Part shown: positions 1 to 8,140 of the stretch, one piece after another
How positions within the stretch are numbered: position 1 is the first letter of the stretch
How the letters are laid out: every line of letters starts with the position of its first letter
Source: Holophagales bacterium
Lineage (GTDB): Bacteria > Acidobacteriota > Holophagae > Holophagales > Holophagaceae
DNA: 13,634 bases
NCBI GenBank assembly: GCA_031281385.1
Contig: JAITFL010000087.1
Location: 1-13,634 of the forward strand
Reading direction: 5' to 3'
Notes under the pieces: generated by a model
Seen by the model: the letters and a program-made list of their open reading frames with translations, nothing else
Told to the model about the DNA's origin: nothing
The model's database searches: none
Made by a program: the position numbers and the translations under genes

Positions 1-35
1 ATATTGGTATAAAGGCGGCGGGAACCGACGCCCGC

Positions 36-78
36 AAGTTTTTGAAAATGCTGGGTTTCCCAGCTTTTTCAAAAACTT
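36..78. terminator. Bidirectional intrinsic terminator downstream of nuoN
   Basis: This is a near-perfect inverted repeat. Outer arms of 13 nt (36-48 and 66-78) pair exactly, one T-T mismatch follows (49/65), and then a 6-bp GC-rich core GCTGGG/CCCAGC closes on a TTT loop (56-58). The core is flanked by A-rich sequence on one side and a T run on the other for both reading directions. It therefore looks like a classic two-way terminator, with the better T tract (TTTTTC) on the plus strand. It lies about 115 nt after the nuoN stop and would end the nuo transcript. It may also end a plus-strand transcript or a converging gene outside the window. Confidence 0.75.
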
Positions 79-87
79 TGGCGTACA

Positions 88-109
88 GCGTTCAATGCCA
101 ATTGAACGC
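88..109. repeat. Perfect 9-bp inverted repeat (hairpin) downstream of nuoN
   Basis: GCGTTCAAT (88-96) and ATTGAACGC (101-109) are exact reverse complements separated by the 4-nt loop GCCA. No T tract follows on either strand, so on its own it is not an intrinsic terminator. It sits between the terminator hairpin at 36-78 and the nuoN-proximal hairpin at 155-178. It may stabilise the 3' end of the nuo mRNA or be a protein-binding dyad; the sequence does not decide. Confidence 0.55.
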
Positions 110-154
110 AATTTGGTATTAGCATCGCCATAGCCAGCAAAGTACAGTGGGCAC

Positions 155-178
155 TTCGGGGCAGTTGGTTGCCCCGAA
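155..178 (-). repeat. GC-rich hairpin directly after the nuoN stop codon
   Basis: TTCGGGGCA (155-163) and TGCCCCGAA (170-178) form a perfect 9-bp stem with a 6-nt loop. In the nuo transcript it begins 14 nt after the nuoN stop codon. It lacks a T tract, so it is more likely a 3'-end stabilising hairpin or part of a composite termination zone than a stand-alone intrinsic terminator. No gene is visible in 1-192. Confidence 0.55.
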
Positions 179-192
179 ACCTGCTTTGTCTG

Positions 193-1659
193 CTATCCCA
201 ATACGATTGTCCCCGCCCAGTCCATCATCCAGGCACCGAAGGCGGCACCCGCTATTAGGGCGATGCTGCAGGCGGCTATCAATAACTTTGCGCCAGCGCC
301 CATCGTGGCGGGGGTGCCTTCCGGCGGTTCTTTAAAATACATCTGGGCTACAACGTTCAGGTAGTAGTACGCCGCCGCCGCGCTGGTCAACAACGCTATG
401 ACCGTCAGTGCCACAAAGCCCTGCTCGATGGCCAGCTTGAATAGATAGAACTTGCCAAAGAAGCCAAGCAGCGGTGGTATGCCCGCCAAGCTTAGCATGA
501 ACACCATCATGGCAAAGGCCAAGAGCGGCTGCCGCCTGCCCATGCCCCTGAAATCGTCTATCCTCTCGCCCTCTTCCGTACCCTGCATGTAGATAACCAC
601 GGCGAACGCCCCTGTCTGCATGATGAGATAAATCATCATGTACAGCCAGACCACTTGAGCTCCGGCGGATGCATCGTGCGACATCACGCCAAGAAGCATG
701 TACCCCACATGGCCGATGGACGAGTAAGCCAACATTCTTTTGAGGCTCTGTTGCTTGAACGCGGCTATGTTGCCCAAGATCATGCTGGCGGCGGCAATGA
801 AGGCCAGTGGCCCAGCCCAATTTTCGGACACGCCGTTGAAGCCCGTGCCAAACACTCTTATGAACGCCGCCAGTGCTGCCGCTTTTGGAGCCATGGACAT
901 AAAGGCGGTTATGGGCGTGGGGGCCCCCTCGTATGCGTCGGGGCTCCACATGTGAAAGGGTACCGCAGCCACCTTGAACGCAAAGCCGATGAGCACCATC
1001 AATATGCCAGTGAAAACCAGCACTTCATGGTTGCCGGGCGCCAGCGCTATTGCCCGCCCCAGTTGCTCCAAGTTGGTGGTGGTGCCACCCGTGGCGGCAA
1101 ACAGCAACGAAATGCCGAACAGCAGTATGCCGCTGCTGAACGCGCCAAGGAGAAAATATTTGATGCCCGCCTCGATGCCTCTGTCCCTCGTCCGAAGGTA
1201 GGCCACTAAAATGTATATGCAAAGGGCCATCAGCTCTATCGCAAAATAGATGGACACCAAGTCCGTTGCGCCCACCAAGAGCAGCATCCCGCTTATGGAA
1301 AACAGTATCAGGGCATAGTACTCAACGGTGTGTTCTTTTAACGCACCCATTTGCTTTTGCCCAAGGGCGATGGTGAGCAACCCGGCAATGATGCAGAGCA
1401 ACTGAAAGCCTTTTGTTACGCCATCAACGCGGAACATGTTTGCAAAGCCGATGCCCTCTGGCGAATTTATGGCGTACCACCCAGACAGCAGTAAAGCCGC
1501 GGCGGCAACAATGGCCCACTTATTTTTTGGCATCCTCTTGAGCAGCAGAGAGCCAAATGGCCATAGCATGAGGGTTCCAATGAACCAAAGCGCTAAGACC
1601 GGCAGCACCAGTCGGCTGTCGTTTTGGAGTGATACCCAGAGTTCTTGGGCGAATGGCAT
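193..1659 (-). CDS. nuoN: NADH-quinone oxidoreductase subunit N
   Basis: This 488-residue polytopic membrane protein is one of the three antiporter-like, proton-translocating subunits of the complex I membrane arm. Its length matches the family (about 485 in E. coli). Expected charged residues of the half-channels are visible: Glu142 in the IELMAL segment (TM5), Lys229 in FAFKVAAVPFHMWSPDAYEG, Lys259 in MAPKAA, and Lys403 in GFFGKFYLF. These correspond by alignment from memory to E. coli E133, K217, K247 and K395. The gene is last in the operon. Its ATG shares one base with the TGA of nuoM (TGATG), which implies translational coupling. It is followed by three hairpins and no further gene. Confidence 0.97.
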   Translation of the reverse strand: MPFAQELWVSLQNDSRLVLPVLALWFIGTLMLWPFGSLLLKRMPKNKWAIVAAAALLLSGWYAINSPEGIGFANMFRVDGVTKGFQLLCIIAGLLTIALGQKQMGALKEHTVEYYALILFSISGMLLLVGATDLVSIYFAIELMALCIYILVAYLRTRDRGIEAGIKYFLLGAFSSGILLFGISLLFAATGGTTTNLEQLGRAIALAPGNHEVLVFTGILMVLIGFAFKVAAVPFHMWSPDAYEGAPTPITAFMSMAPKAAALAAFIRVFGTGFNGVSENWAGPLAFIAAASMILGNIAAFKQQSLKRMLAYSSIGHVGYMLLGVMSHDASAGAQVVWLYMMIYLIMQTGAFAVVIYMQGTEEGERIDDFRGMGRRQPLLAFAMMVFMLSLAGIPPLLGFFGKFYLFKLAIEQGFVALTVIALLTSAAAAYYYLNVVAQMYFKEPPEGTPATMGAGAKLLIAACSIALIAGAAFGAWMMDWAGTIVLG

Positions 1660-3353
1660 CAGCGGCCTCCCGCCACGTCGCCAGCGGGGGCTTCATGGTC
1701 GTGGCCGTCATGGTCGTCGTGGTGTTGGCCCTCTGGCGCTTCCATCGCCCTGAGGCCCAACTTTGCGGCTTCAATCTGAATCCTGTCCATCAACATCCTG
1801 TTGTAAAAATTGGGGTCTATCTGTTGGACAAGGTTCTCTATGGGCTTGTGCAGCACCTCCATGATTGGCGTTGGCTTAAGCCCTATCCAAAAGGCGGCCA
1901 CCACCAGCGGGGCAAAGTAGGCAATTTCCCTAGCGTTGAGGTCTTTCATGCCCGCGTTGATGTCGTCCAGCTTGCCAAACATGACGCGCTGGTACAGCCA
2001 AAGCATGTAAGCGGCCCCAAGAATTATGCCGCTGGCGGCCACCACCGCCCACCAGGGCCTAGCTTGGAAGGCCCCCTGCAAGATGGCAAACTCGCCGATG
2101 AACCCATTTAGGCCGGGCAGGCCGATGGAACTCATCGTCATTATCATAAAGACGGTGGCGTAGATCGGCATGCTCTTGCTGAGTCCGCCAAAATCCGCTA
2201 TCTGGCGGACGTGGCGCCGCTCATAGACTATTCCGACAATAAGGAACAAACCAGAGGTCGAGATGCCGTGGTTGATCATTTGGAACATCCCGCCCATGAT
2301 GCCATTTGGATTCAGGGCGAAAAGCCCCAGCATGCACAGGCCCAAGTGGCTGACCGAGCTATAGGCCACCAATTTTTTCATGTCCTTCTGGATCATGGCC
2401 ACCAGCGCACCATAAATGATGCCTATCATGGCCAGGGCCAAGAACCAAGGCATCAGCATGTGGAGCGCGTTGGGGAAGATGGGCAGTAGAAAGCGGACAA
2501 AGCCGTAAGTCCCCATCTTTAGCAGGATGCCGGCCAAGATGACCGATCCAGCCGTGGGGGCCTGGACGTGCGCGTCCGGCAGCCAAGTGTGGAACGGGAA
2601 CATCGGCACCTTTATCGCAAAGCCTATGAAGAAAGATAGGCACAGGAGTATCTGGAAGGTGCTGGACTGCCCGGCTATGGTGCCGGCCATTTTGTGGAAA
2701 GAGGCTATGCTCAAGTCATAGTTGCCCGTGGTCTTGAATTGCAAGAAGTAAATGGCCAAGATGCCGACCAGCATGAGAAGGCCACCCGCCAAGGTGTACA
2801 GAAACAGCTTTATGGCGGCGTACAGCTTTTGCGGCCCGCCCCAAATGGCTATCAGGAAGTACATGGGCACCAACATCACTTCCCAGAACAGGTAGAAGAG
2901 GAACATGTCTTGGCAGATGAATACACCCAGCATGGTGAACTGCATCACAAGCAGCCAGATGTAGAACTCTTTGAACCTTTCGGTGATTGCCGTGAACGAG
3001 CACCAAACGGCTATGGCTCCAATGAAGGTCGTCAATATGAATAGCACTAGGCTGATTCCGTCCATGCCAATGCTGAACTTGACGCCGATGGATGGAATCC
3101 AGTCCATCTCCGTCACCCACTGCACGGCCGCCGTGGTGCGGTCGTACTGGAACCATAGTGGCACGCTGAGGGCAAAGTCAATCAGCGCGACAAAGAACGC
3201 GCCCAACTCAAATGCCCTGCGCTTTGCTTTTGGCACCAACAACAGCAGCAGTGCGCCTAGCAGAGGCACCGCCGTGACGATGAGAGGCAGGTTCTTGAAC
3301 CAAGGTATCGAGGAAGTCAGGGTGGTCAATGTCTCTGGGTCTAGTGGCGTCAT
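1659..3353 (-). CDS. nuoM: NADH-quinone oxidoreductase subunit M
   Basis: This 564-residue antiporter-like subunit forms the middle proton channel of the complex I membrane arm. Key residues are present: Glu158 in LFWEVMLVP, Lys248 in FAIKVPMFPFHTWLPDAH, Lys279 in GILLKMGTYG and Glu421 in GFIGEFAIL. They match the coupling Glu/Lys series known for E. coli NuoM. The protein is longer than E. coli NuoM (about 509). The extra length includes a soluble tail with a His/Asp-rich patch (residues 544-553, seven acidic or His residues on each side of a single Gly). The start lies 6 nt after the nuoL stop, with only a weak AGG ribosome site, so translation is probably coupled to nuoL. Confidence 0.97.
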   Translation of the reverse strand: MTPLDPETLTTLTSSIPWFKNLPLIVTAVPLLGALLLLLVPKAKRRAFELGAFFVALIDFALSVPLWFQYDRTTAAVQWVTEMDWIPSIGVKFSIGMDGISLVLFILTTFIGAIAVWCSFTAITERFKEFYIWLLVMQFTMLGVFICQDMFLFYLFWEVMLVPMYFLIAIWGGPQKLYAAIKLFLYTLAGGLLMLVGILAIYFLQFKTTGNYDLSIASFHKMAGTIAGQSSTFQILLCLSFFIGFAIKVPMFPFHTWLPDAHVQAPTAGSVILAGILLKMGTYGFVRFLLPIFPNALHMLMPWFLALAMIGIIYGALVAMIQKDMKKLVAYSSVSHLGLCMLGLFALNPNGIMGGMFQMINHGISTSGLFLIVGIVYERRHVRQIADFGGLSKSMPIYATVFMIMTMSSIGLPGLNGFIGEFAILQGAFQARPWWAVVAASGIILGAAYMLWLYQRVMFGKLDDINAGMKDLNAREIAYFAPLVVAAFWIGLKPTPIMEVLHKPIENLVQQIDPNFYNRMLMDRIQIEAAKLGLRAMEAPEGQHHDDHDGHDHEAPAGDVAGGR

Positions 3354-3359
3354 AATGGC

Positions 3360-5546
3360 CTACACAAGAAAGTGCCAAAAGGCGAAGGTCAAAAAGGCTA
3401 AAAACATAACAAAAGCGTAGTGCTGAAAGCGTCCTGTCTGCACGGTGCGGAATATCAGGGCCATCTGTTGCAGAACCCAAGCTACAAGGTTGACAAGGCC
3501 GTCAACGATTTTTGAATCCACCCAAAAAGAGATGCGGGCCGCAAGCAAGGAAAAACGCGCCGCGCCATTGACCATGCCGTCAACGGCCCAAGCGTCGAAG
3601 GCCCACAACTGCGCCGACAGCCTTTTGCATGAGTTGACAACGGCCCATTCGTAAAATTCATCAACGAAGTACTTGTTGTGAACCCATTTGTACAAGTTCG
3701 GGAACTTAGCCACAAAGGACTTGGCTTTGGACCAAGAGGGGTCTTTCTTGTATATCCACCAAGCCAAAAGCATGGCGGAGCCAGCCCAAAATATGGCGAA
3801 AATTTGCAAAATGTACTCTATGGCTGGAGCGCCAGCGTGTGTACCATGCGTGGCACCCTTTTGGAACAACAGGGGCGCCAGCCACTCACTGAAATGCTCG
3901 CCGCCCAAGAAATGCAGGCTGTGCGGAATATTCAGGAAGCCGCCTATTACCGCAAGCCCCGCAAGAATGGCCACGGGCAGCCACATGTTCCAAGCGACCT
4001 CGTGGGGTTCATGGGCATCGTGGTGGCCATGTCCGCCATGTCCATCGCCATGTTCGGCTGGGGCCCGCAAGCCATGCGGATCCTTGCCGCCGCCCCTATA
4101 GTCGCCCCAAAATGTCATCGCCATCAGCCGCGTCATATAGAACGCCGTGCAGAACGCGCCAAGCATGCCCAATATCCAAGCGGCCAAGTAAAGGTAGGAG
4201 CCATCAAAGTGTCCGTGGTTGTACCAGCCCTCAAAGACCTTCCAGAGAATTTCATCCTTTGAGAAGAAGCCGGAAAATGGGAATATCCCGCAAATGGCTA
4301 TCGTAGCCAGTCCCATAGATGCAAAAGTGATGGGTAAATATTTCTTCAATCCGCCCATGTTCCTCATGTCCTGCTCGTGGTGGCAGGCGACTATGACAGA
4401 GCCGGCTCCAAGGAATAACGCAGCCTTAAAGAATGCGTGGGTGAAAACGTGGAACATGCCAGCAGAAAAGGCCCCCGCCCCCATGCCCATGAACATGAAG
4501 CCTAATTGCGAAACAGTAGAATAGGCCAGCACTTTTTTGATGTCATATTGGGCCAACCCCATTGTCGCGCTAACAAAGGCTGTCAGAGCCCCGACAGCAA
4601 GAACCACTGCCAGTGCGGTTTCGGCATTGGCATAGATGAAGTTCATGCGGCAGATCATGTAAAGGCCGCTAGTCACCATCGTGGCTGCGTGGATCAGAGC
4701 GCTTACGGGAGTTGGGCCAGCCATCGCGTCAGGCAGCCACACGTACAGGGGTATCTGGGCCGACTTGCCGCAGGCACCCAAAAAGAGGCTAATGCCCACC
4801 AAGTTGAACCACCAGCCCGATGTCTGGGTTACTCCAAAGAGCGTGATGTCATTTTGCGCCAAGACCTCCCTGGTCATGCCCATCATGGTGTCGAAGTCAA
4901 CACTGCCAAAGAGCATGAACAAGAGGAAAAATCCCATCAAAAATCCAAAATCGCCTATCCTATTGACAACAAATGCTTTTTTGCCAGCGGTGGCGGCAGA
5001 TTCTTTGTCAAAGTAAAAGCCGATCAGCAGGTACGAGCAAAGGCCGACTCCCTCCCAGCCAAGGAACATCATCATTATGTTGTTGCCCATCACCAAGTTG
5101 AGCATCGAAAACACAAATAGATTGAGGTACGCCATGAAGCGGTAGTACCTGCCATCGGCCCTCTCTTCGGCCATGTATCCAGTGCTGAACAGGTGGATCA
5201 AAAAGCCCGCGCCGCTGACCAGCAACGCCATTCCTATAGAGAGGGGGTCTGCCCTGTAGGCCCACTCCATCACATTGTTTGCCAGCCCCCCATTTACCTG
5301 CGCTCCCCCAAGGTTGAACCAAGTCCACAGCGACTGCGTGATAGCCCTTTGCGACGGCTCAAGGGCAACAAGGCGGAAAAAGAAATAGACCGACAGCAAA
5401 AATGAAACGCCGACAGAGCCAAGGGCAAAGAAGTCAACTACCTTTGTGCTTCGCAGACCCCGACCAGAAATGCCATTCAGCAAGGCGCCAAAGGCGGGCA
5501 AAAATGGTATCAGCCACAAGATAGAGCTAACGTGTTCCATGCTCAT
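3360..5546 (-). CDS. nuoL: NADH-quinone oxidoreductase subunit L
   Basis: This 728-residue distal antiporter-like subunit carries the long lateral helix that runs along the complex I membrane arm. Diagnostic features are the FLGWEGVGLCSYLLIGF segment with Glu165, GACGKSAQIPLYVWLPDAM with Lys261, a conserved HAATMVTSGLY stretch (286-296), and GFFSKDEIL with Lys430 and Asp431. It is over 100 residues longer than E. coli NuoL. Part of this is a hydrophilic Gly/His-rich linker (residues 499-516, eight His) before the C-terminal region that includes the lateral helix. The ATG at 5546 overlaps the nuoK stop by 4 nt (ATGA), but its GAAGGG ribosome site touches the start codon. The in-frame ATG at 5540 (codon 3) has 6-nt spacing and may be the real start. 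Confidence 0.97.
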   Translation of the reverse strand: MSMEHVSSILWLIPFLPAFGALLNGISGRGLRSTKVVDFFALGSVGVSFLLSVYFFFRLVALEPSQRAITQSLWTWFNLGGAQVNGGLANNVMEWAYRADPLSIGMALLVSGAGFLIHLFSTGYMAEERADGRYYRFMAYLNLFVFSMLNLVMGNNIMMMFLGWEGVGLCSYLLIGFYFDKESAATAGKKAFVVNRIGDFGFLMGFFLLFMLFGSVDFDTMMGMTREVLAQNDITLFGVTQTSGWWFNLVGISLFLGACGKSAQIPLYVWLPDAMAGPTPVSALIHAATMVTSGLYMICRMNFIYANAETALAVVLAVGALTAFVSATMGLAQYDIKKVLAYSTVSQLGFMFMGMGAGAFSAGMFHVFTHAFFKAALFLGAGSVIVACHHEQDMRNMGGLKKYLPITFASMGLATIAICGIFPFSGFFSKDEILWKVFEGWYNHGHFDGSYLYLAAWILGMLGAFCTAFYMTRLMAMTFWGDYRGGGKDPHGLRAPAEHGDGHGGHGHHDAHEPHEVAWNMWLPVAILAGLAVIGGFLNIPHSLHFLGGEHFSEWLAPLLFQKGATHGTHAGAPAIEYILQIFAIFWAGSAMLLAWWIYKKDPSWSKAKSFVAKFPNLYKWVHNKYFVDEFYEWAVVNSCKRLSAQLWAFDAWAVDGMVNGAARFSLLAARISFWVDSKIVDGLVNLVAWVLQQMALIFRTVQTGRFQHYAFVMFLAFLTFAFWHFLV

Positions 5547-5845
5547 CCCTTCAGCAAGTTGATCTCGTCCACCTGGACGGTGTCTTTTTTGCGGTAGAGG
5601 GCCACCACCAAGGCAAGCCCAACGGCCACCTCGGCCGCAGCCATGCCCATGACCAGCAGCGCGAATGCCTGTCCTGCCACTGTGCCGCTGTGCCTCGCAA
5701 AGGCAATCAGGTTAATATTGGCGGCGTTTAGCATCAGCTCCACGCACATCAAAATAATCAGCGCGTTTCTGCGGATCAGCACCCCAAGCGCGCCTATGGA
5801 AAAAAGGGCGAAAGAGATAAAGAGGACTGTGTTCATCGAAACCAT
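5543..5845 (-). CDS. nuoK: NADH-quinone oxidoreductase subunit K
   Basis: This 100-residue, three-helix membrane subunit (MrpC-like) has the standard family length. The two membrane glutamates needed for proton transfer fall exactly at the E. coli positions: Glu36 in LMCVELMLNAANINLIAF and Glu72 in MGMAAAEVAVGLA. The start is 2 nt after the nuoJ stop, and an AGAGGG ribosome site lies inside the end of nuoJ with about 8-nt spacing. The stop overlaps the nuoL start (ATGA). NuoK packs between NuoJ and NuoN in the membrane arm. Confidence 0.97.
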   Translation of the reverse strand: MVSMNTVLFISFALFSIGALGVLIRRNALIILMCVELMLNAANINLIAFARHSGTVAGQAFALLVMGMAAAEVAVGLALVVALYRKKDTVQVDEINLLKG

Positions 5846-5847
5846 GT

Positions 5848-6441
5848 TTATGCCCTCTCATGCTTTGCAAGGGTTATGGCGCCTATTAGGGCGATCAGGA
5901 GTATCACCGACATAATTTCAAAAGGCAGAAGGTAGCCTGTGAATAAGCCCCGGCTGATGGCCTGGGCGTTCTGGTTCGCCACGTCTAAACCCTCGGCCAA
6001 TTCGGGGCTCAGGCTCAAGGGCAGAACGGCACTGGGGCCAAAGATCAACTGGCGGAACATATATAAAAATCCGCCTATGCCAGCAAGGACAACCACAGAG
6101 GCCAGCGGTGACTGCTTTTGGAAAAGCCTGCTGTCCTTGTACTTGGAGAGTTCCACTAGCATTACGACAAAGAGAAATAGCACTACGATACCGCCGGCAT
6201 AGACCAGCATCTGCGCCACAGCCAAAAACTCGGCATGAAGCGCCAAGTAACAAGCGGCTGTGCAGAGCATGCAGCCCAAAAATGCCAGCACGCTATGCAC
6301 CGCGCTCTTGGCAAAGATCATCAGCGTGGCAAAGGCAACGGCCAGTAGGCCAAAGATCAAAAATAGGTGCTGGCCAACGAGGGCAATCAACTCGTCAAGG
6401 TAGGCAACAATTTGCTCGGTGATTTGTTTGATCGTGTCCAT
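5848..6441 (-). CDS. nuoJ: NADH-quinone oxidoreductase subunit J
   Basis: This five-helix membrane subunit of complex I is 197 residues long from the chosen start. The conserved third helix is clear (AEFLAVAQMLVYAGGIVVLF, residues 70-89), the segment whose pi-bulge change accompanies the catalytic cycle. The last helix carries FTGYLLPFEIMSVILLIALIG. The open frame extends upstream to 6555, but that part overlaps the nuoI coding region and does not resemble NuoJ, so it was trimmed. Of two nearby ATGs, the one at 6441 has a GGGGA ribosome site with 9-nt spacing and starts 1 nt after the nuoI stop. The ATG at 6450 overlaps nuoI by 8 nt and has the site directly against it. The later start is preferred, but the difference is only three codons. 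Confidence 0.92.
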   Translation of the reverse strand: MDTIKQITEQIVAYLDELIALVGQHLFLIFGLLAVAFATLMIFAKSAVHSVLAFLGCMLCTAACYLALHAEFLAVAQMLVYAGGIVVLFLFVVMLVELSKYKDSRLFQKQSPLASVVVLAGIGGFLYMFRQLIFGPSAVLPLSLSPELAEGLDVANQNAQAISRGLFTGYLLPFEIMSVILLIALIGAITLAKHERA

Positions 6442-6442
6442 G

Positions 6443-6949
6443 TCAGTCATTCCCCGAATAGGAGAACTTGCCAGTGGGGCTTGGCCTGTCAATTGACTGA
6501 AAGGCCCCCCCAAGGCCAAGCACAAAGTCTTCCCTGTTGTATGCGGCCAACTCAAATTGGTGGTTCATGCTGATCGCGTCAAAGGTGCAGGCCTCAACGC
6601 AGAAGCCGCAAAAGACGCATCTTTCCAATTGGTAGTCGTAGCTGGTGGGTATGCGCGTTTTGCGCCCCTCTTTTTTACCTGCGACGATGTGAATGGCGTT
6701 GGTGGGGCAGGCCTTTACGCACAATAGGCAACATGTGCATTTGATTTCGCCCTCTTCGTCCCTCAACAACTGGACGCGCCCTCTGTAGCGCGGCTGCACT
6801 GTTGACTTTACCTCTGGGTATTCGGTAACGATGTGCAGTTTTGCCTTGCCCCTATTGGGCGAAACCAGCACCTGAAAAAAGCGCTTGCCCGTTAGAGCCA
6901 TGCCCTTGGCAAGCTCGATGGGGATGAGTGTCTTCAAAAACTTTTTCAT
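6443..6949 (-). CDS. nuoI: NADH-quinone oxidoreductase subunit I (2x[4Fe-4S] ferredoxin-like)
   Basis: This 168-residue peripheral subunit holds clusters N6a and N6b, which carry electrons toward N2 in NuoB. Two CxxCxxCxxxC motifs are complete: Cys71, 74, 77, 81 followed by Pro82, and Cys111, 114, 117, 121. In the second motif the residue after the last Cys is Thr122, where Pro is usual, and Cys73 is an extra cysteine inside the first motif. The N-terminal 25 residues form a basic amphipathic stretch expected to lie on the membrane surface. The gene starts 9 nt after nuoH, with a GAGGGG site overlapping the nuoH stop. With EFG missing, NuoI is the most upstream Fe-S subunit visible and a plausible docking point for a ferredoxin-like donor (inference). 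Confidence 0.97.
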   Translation of the reverse strand: MKKFLKTLIPIELAKGMALTGKRFFQVLVSPNRGKAKLHIVTEYPEVKSTVQPRYRGRVQLLRDEEGEIKCTCCLLCVKACPTNAIHIVAGKKEGRKTRIPTSYDYQLERCVFCGFCVEACTFDAISMNHQFELAAYNREDFVLGLGGAFQSIDRPSPTGKFSYSGND

Positions 6950-6958
6950 CCGCCCCCC

Positions 6959-8140
6959 TCAAGCATGGTAGCGGACGAAGCCCGCAACGACAAGATTGAT
7001 TATTGTAAGTGGAATCAGGTACTTCCAAGCCACGTCCATCACTTGGTCGTACCTGTAGCGCGGCCAAGAACCCCGCACCCAGATGAACACAAAGAGCAGG
7101 GTGAATATTTTGGCTACAAAGAAGTACCAGTGCGGCGCCAACAGCCAGGCTCCGAACCAGCCTTGGGCGAATATGGCCGGAAGCAGGTTTTGCGCTACGC
7201 CCTGCAAACCGAAGGGCAGCAGCCAAGGCCCTCCCAAGAAAAATGCAGACGCCAGCGCAGACACAACGGACATGTTGATGTATTCGGCCAAGTAAAAGAG
7301 GCCGAACTTCATGCCTGAATACTCTGTATGGAAGCCCGCTATCAGCTCCGCCTCCGCCTCTGGCATGTCGAATGGCAGCCTATTGGTTTCTGCAAACCCG
7401 CAGGTCATGTAGATGAAAAATCCAGCAAAGAGGGATGGTATGCCCCAGGGCGACACATCAATGGCCGTCCCCCGCGCCATGTCCGCCAAATTGAGGCTGC
7501 CCGCCAAGACTATAGGAATGCAAAGGCTAAGGGTAAGAGGCACTTCGTAGCTGACCATCTGCGCCGCGCTTCGCAGCCCGCCCAGCAGCGGGTACTTGGA
7601 ATTGGACGCCCAGGCCCCAAGGACTATCCCATACACGCCCACGCCAGTGAAGCCTAGCAATAAAAGCAGGCCCACGTTTATGTTTGCTATGGCCCCAGCG
7701 ACGGGCAGGCCCCCGATGAGGGGAACAAAGGATGGAATCGTGAATAGCGTCCCAGGGTAAAAGCAGATCACCGAATACGTCATCACCGCCGCTATCATAG
7801 CGATGGCAGGCGAAATTAGATACACGGCCCTGTCCGACTTGGCCAGCTTAACGTCCTCCTTGAAAAATAGCTTGGCTATGTCGCCCACGATGCCGGGGAG
7901 TCCCCTAAAGTAGTGGGCGATTGGGAACCAGCCCATGAACCACATTAAGCGGTTCTGCATAGCTGTAACCCCTATGAGCCTGCCAGCCACGCGGGTAGAG
8001 CCAAGGCGCTGCTGCAAAAAGCCAATCACCTTTCTCTCGGCAAAAATCGTTAGCGGAACTACAACAAAGACAAACGTGATGGCCAGCACTATTTGGATGA
8101 GGGCTATCAGTAAGGTCTGGAATAGTGTCATTTCCTGCAT
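6959..8140 (-). CDS. nuoH: NADH-quinone oxidoreductase subunit H
   Basis: This 393-residue membrane subunit forms much of the quinone-binding cavity and joins the Q-module to the membrane arm. Signature stretches are AERKVIGFLQQRLG (34-47), the DIAKLFFKEDV motif (87-97), GAWASNSKYPLLGGLR (175-190) and the acidic loop MPEAEAELIAGFHTEYSGMK (259-278). It is clearly longer than E. coli NuoH (325). One source is the first cytoplasmic loop: the usual GPNRVG motif reads GSTRVAG (47-53), and about 25 extra residues, rich in Trp, Phe and Met, separate it from the KLFFKED motif. The start has an AGGAGG ribosome site in the 8-nt nuoD-nuoH gap with about 4-nt spacing. An in-frame ATG lies three codons later. 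Confidence 0.96.
   Translation of the reverse strand: MQEMTLFQTLLIALIQIVLAITFVFVVVPLTIFAERKVIGFLQQRLGSTRVAGRLIGVTAMQNRLMWFMGWFPIAHYFRGLPGIVGDIAKLFFKEDVKLAKSDRAVYLISPAIAMIAAVMTYSVICFYPGTLFTIPSFVPLIGGLPVAGAIANINVGLLLLLGFTGVGVYGIVLGAWASNSKYPLLGGLRSAAQMVSYEVPLTLSLCIPIVLAGSLNLADMARGTAIDVSPWGIPSLFAGFFIYMTCGFAETNRLPFDMPEAEAELIAGFHTEYSGMKFGLFYLAEYINMSVVSALASAFFLGGPWLLPFGLQGVAQNLLPAIFAQGWFGAWLLAPHWYFFVAKIFTLLFVFIWVRGSWPRYRYDQVMDVAWKYLIPLTIINLVVAGFVRYHA

Noticed and set aside
332..949. 205-codon minus-strand frame inside nuoN
   Set aside because: It is a shifted-frame shadow of nuoN with no membrane-protein or domain character.
4506..5120. Long plus-strand open frame of about 200 codons
   Set aside because: It is antisense to nuoL, with low-complexity His/Gln-rich translation and no ribosome site or family signal. 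Similar antisense frames at 655-1209, 1629-2111 and 3678-4262 were rejected for the same reason.
6442..6555. Upstream extension of the nuoJ open frame to 6555
   Set aside because: It lies inside nuoI in another frame, has no NuoJ similarity, and better-placed ATGs with a GGGGA site exist at the nuoI end.
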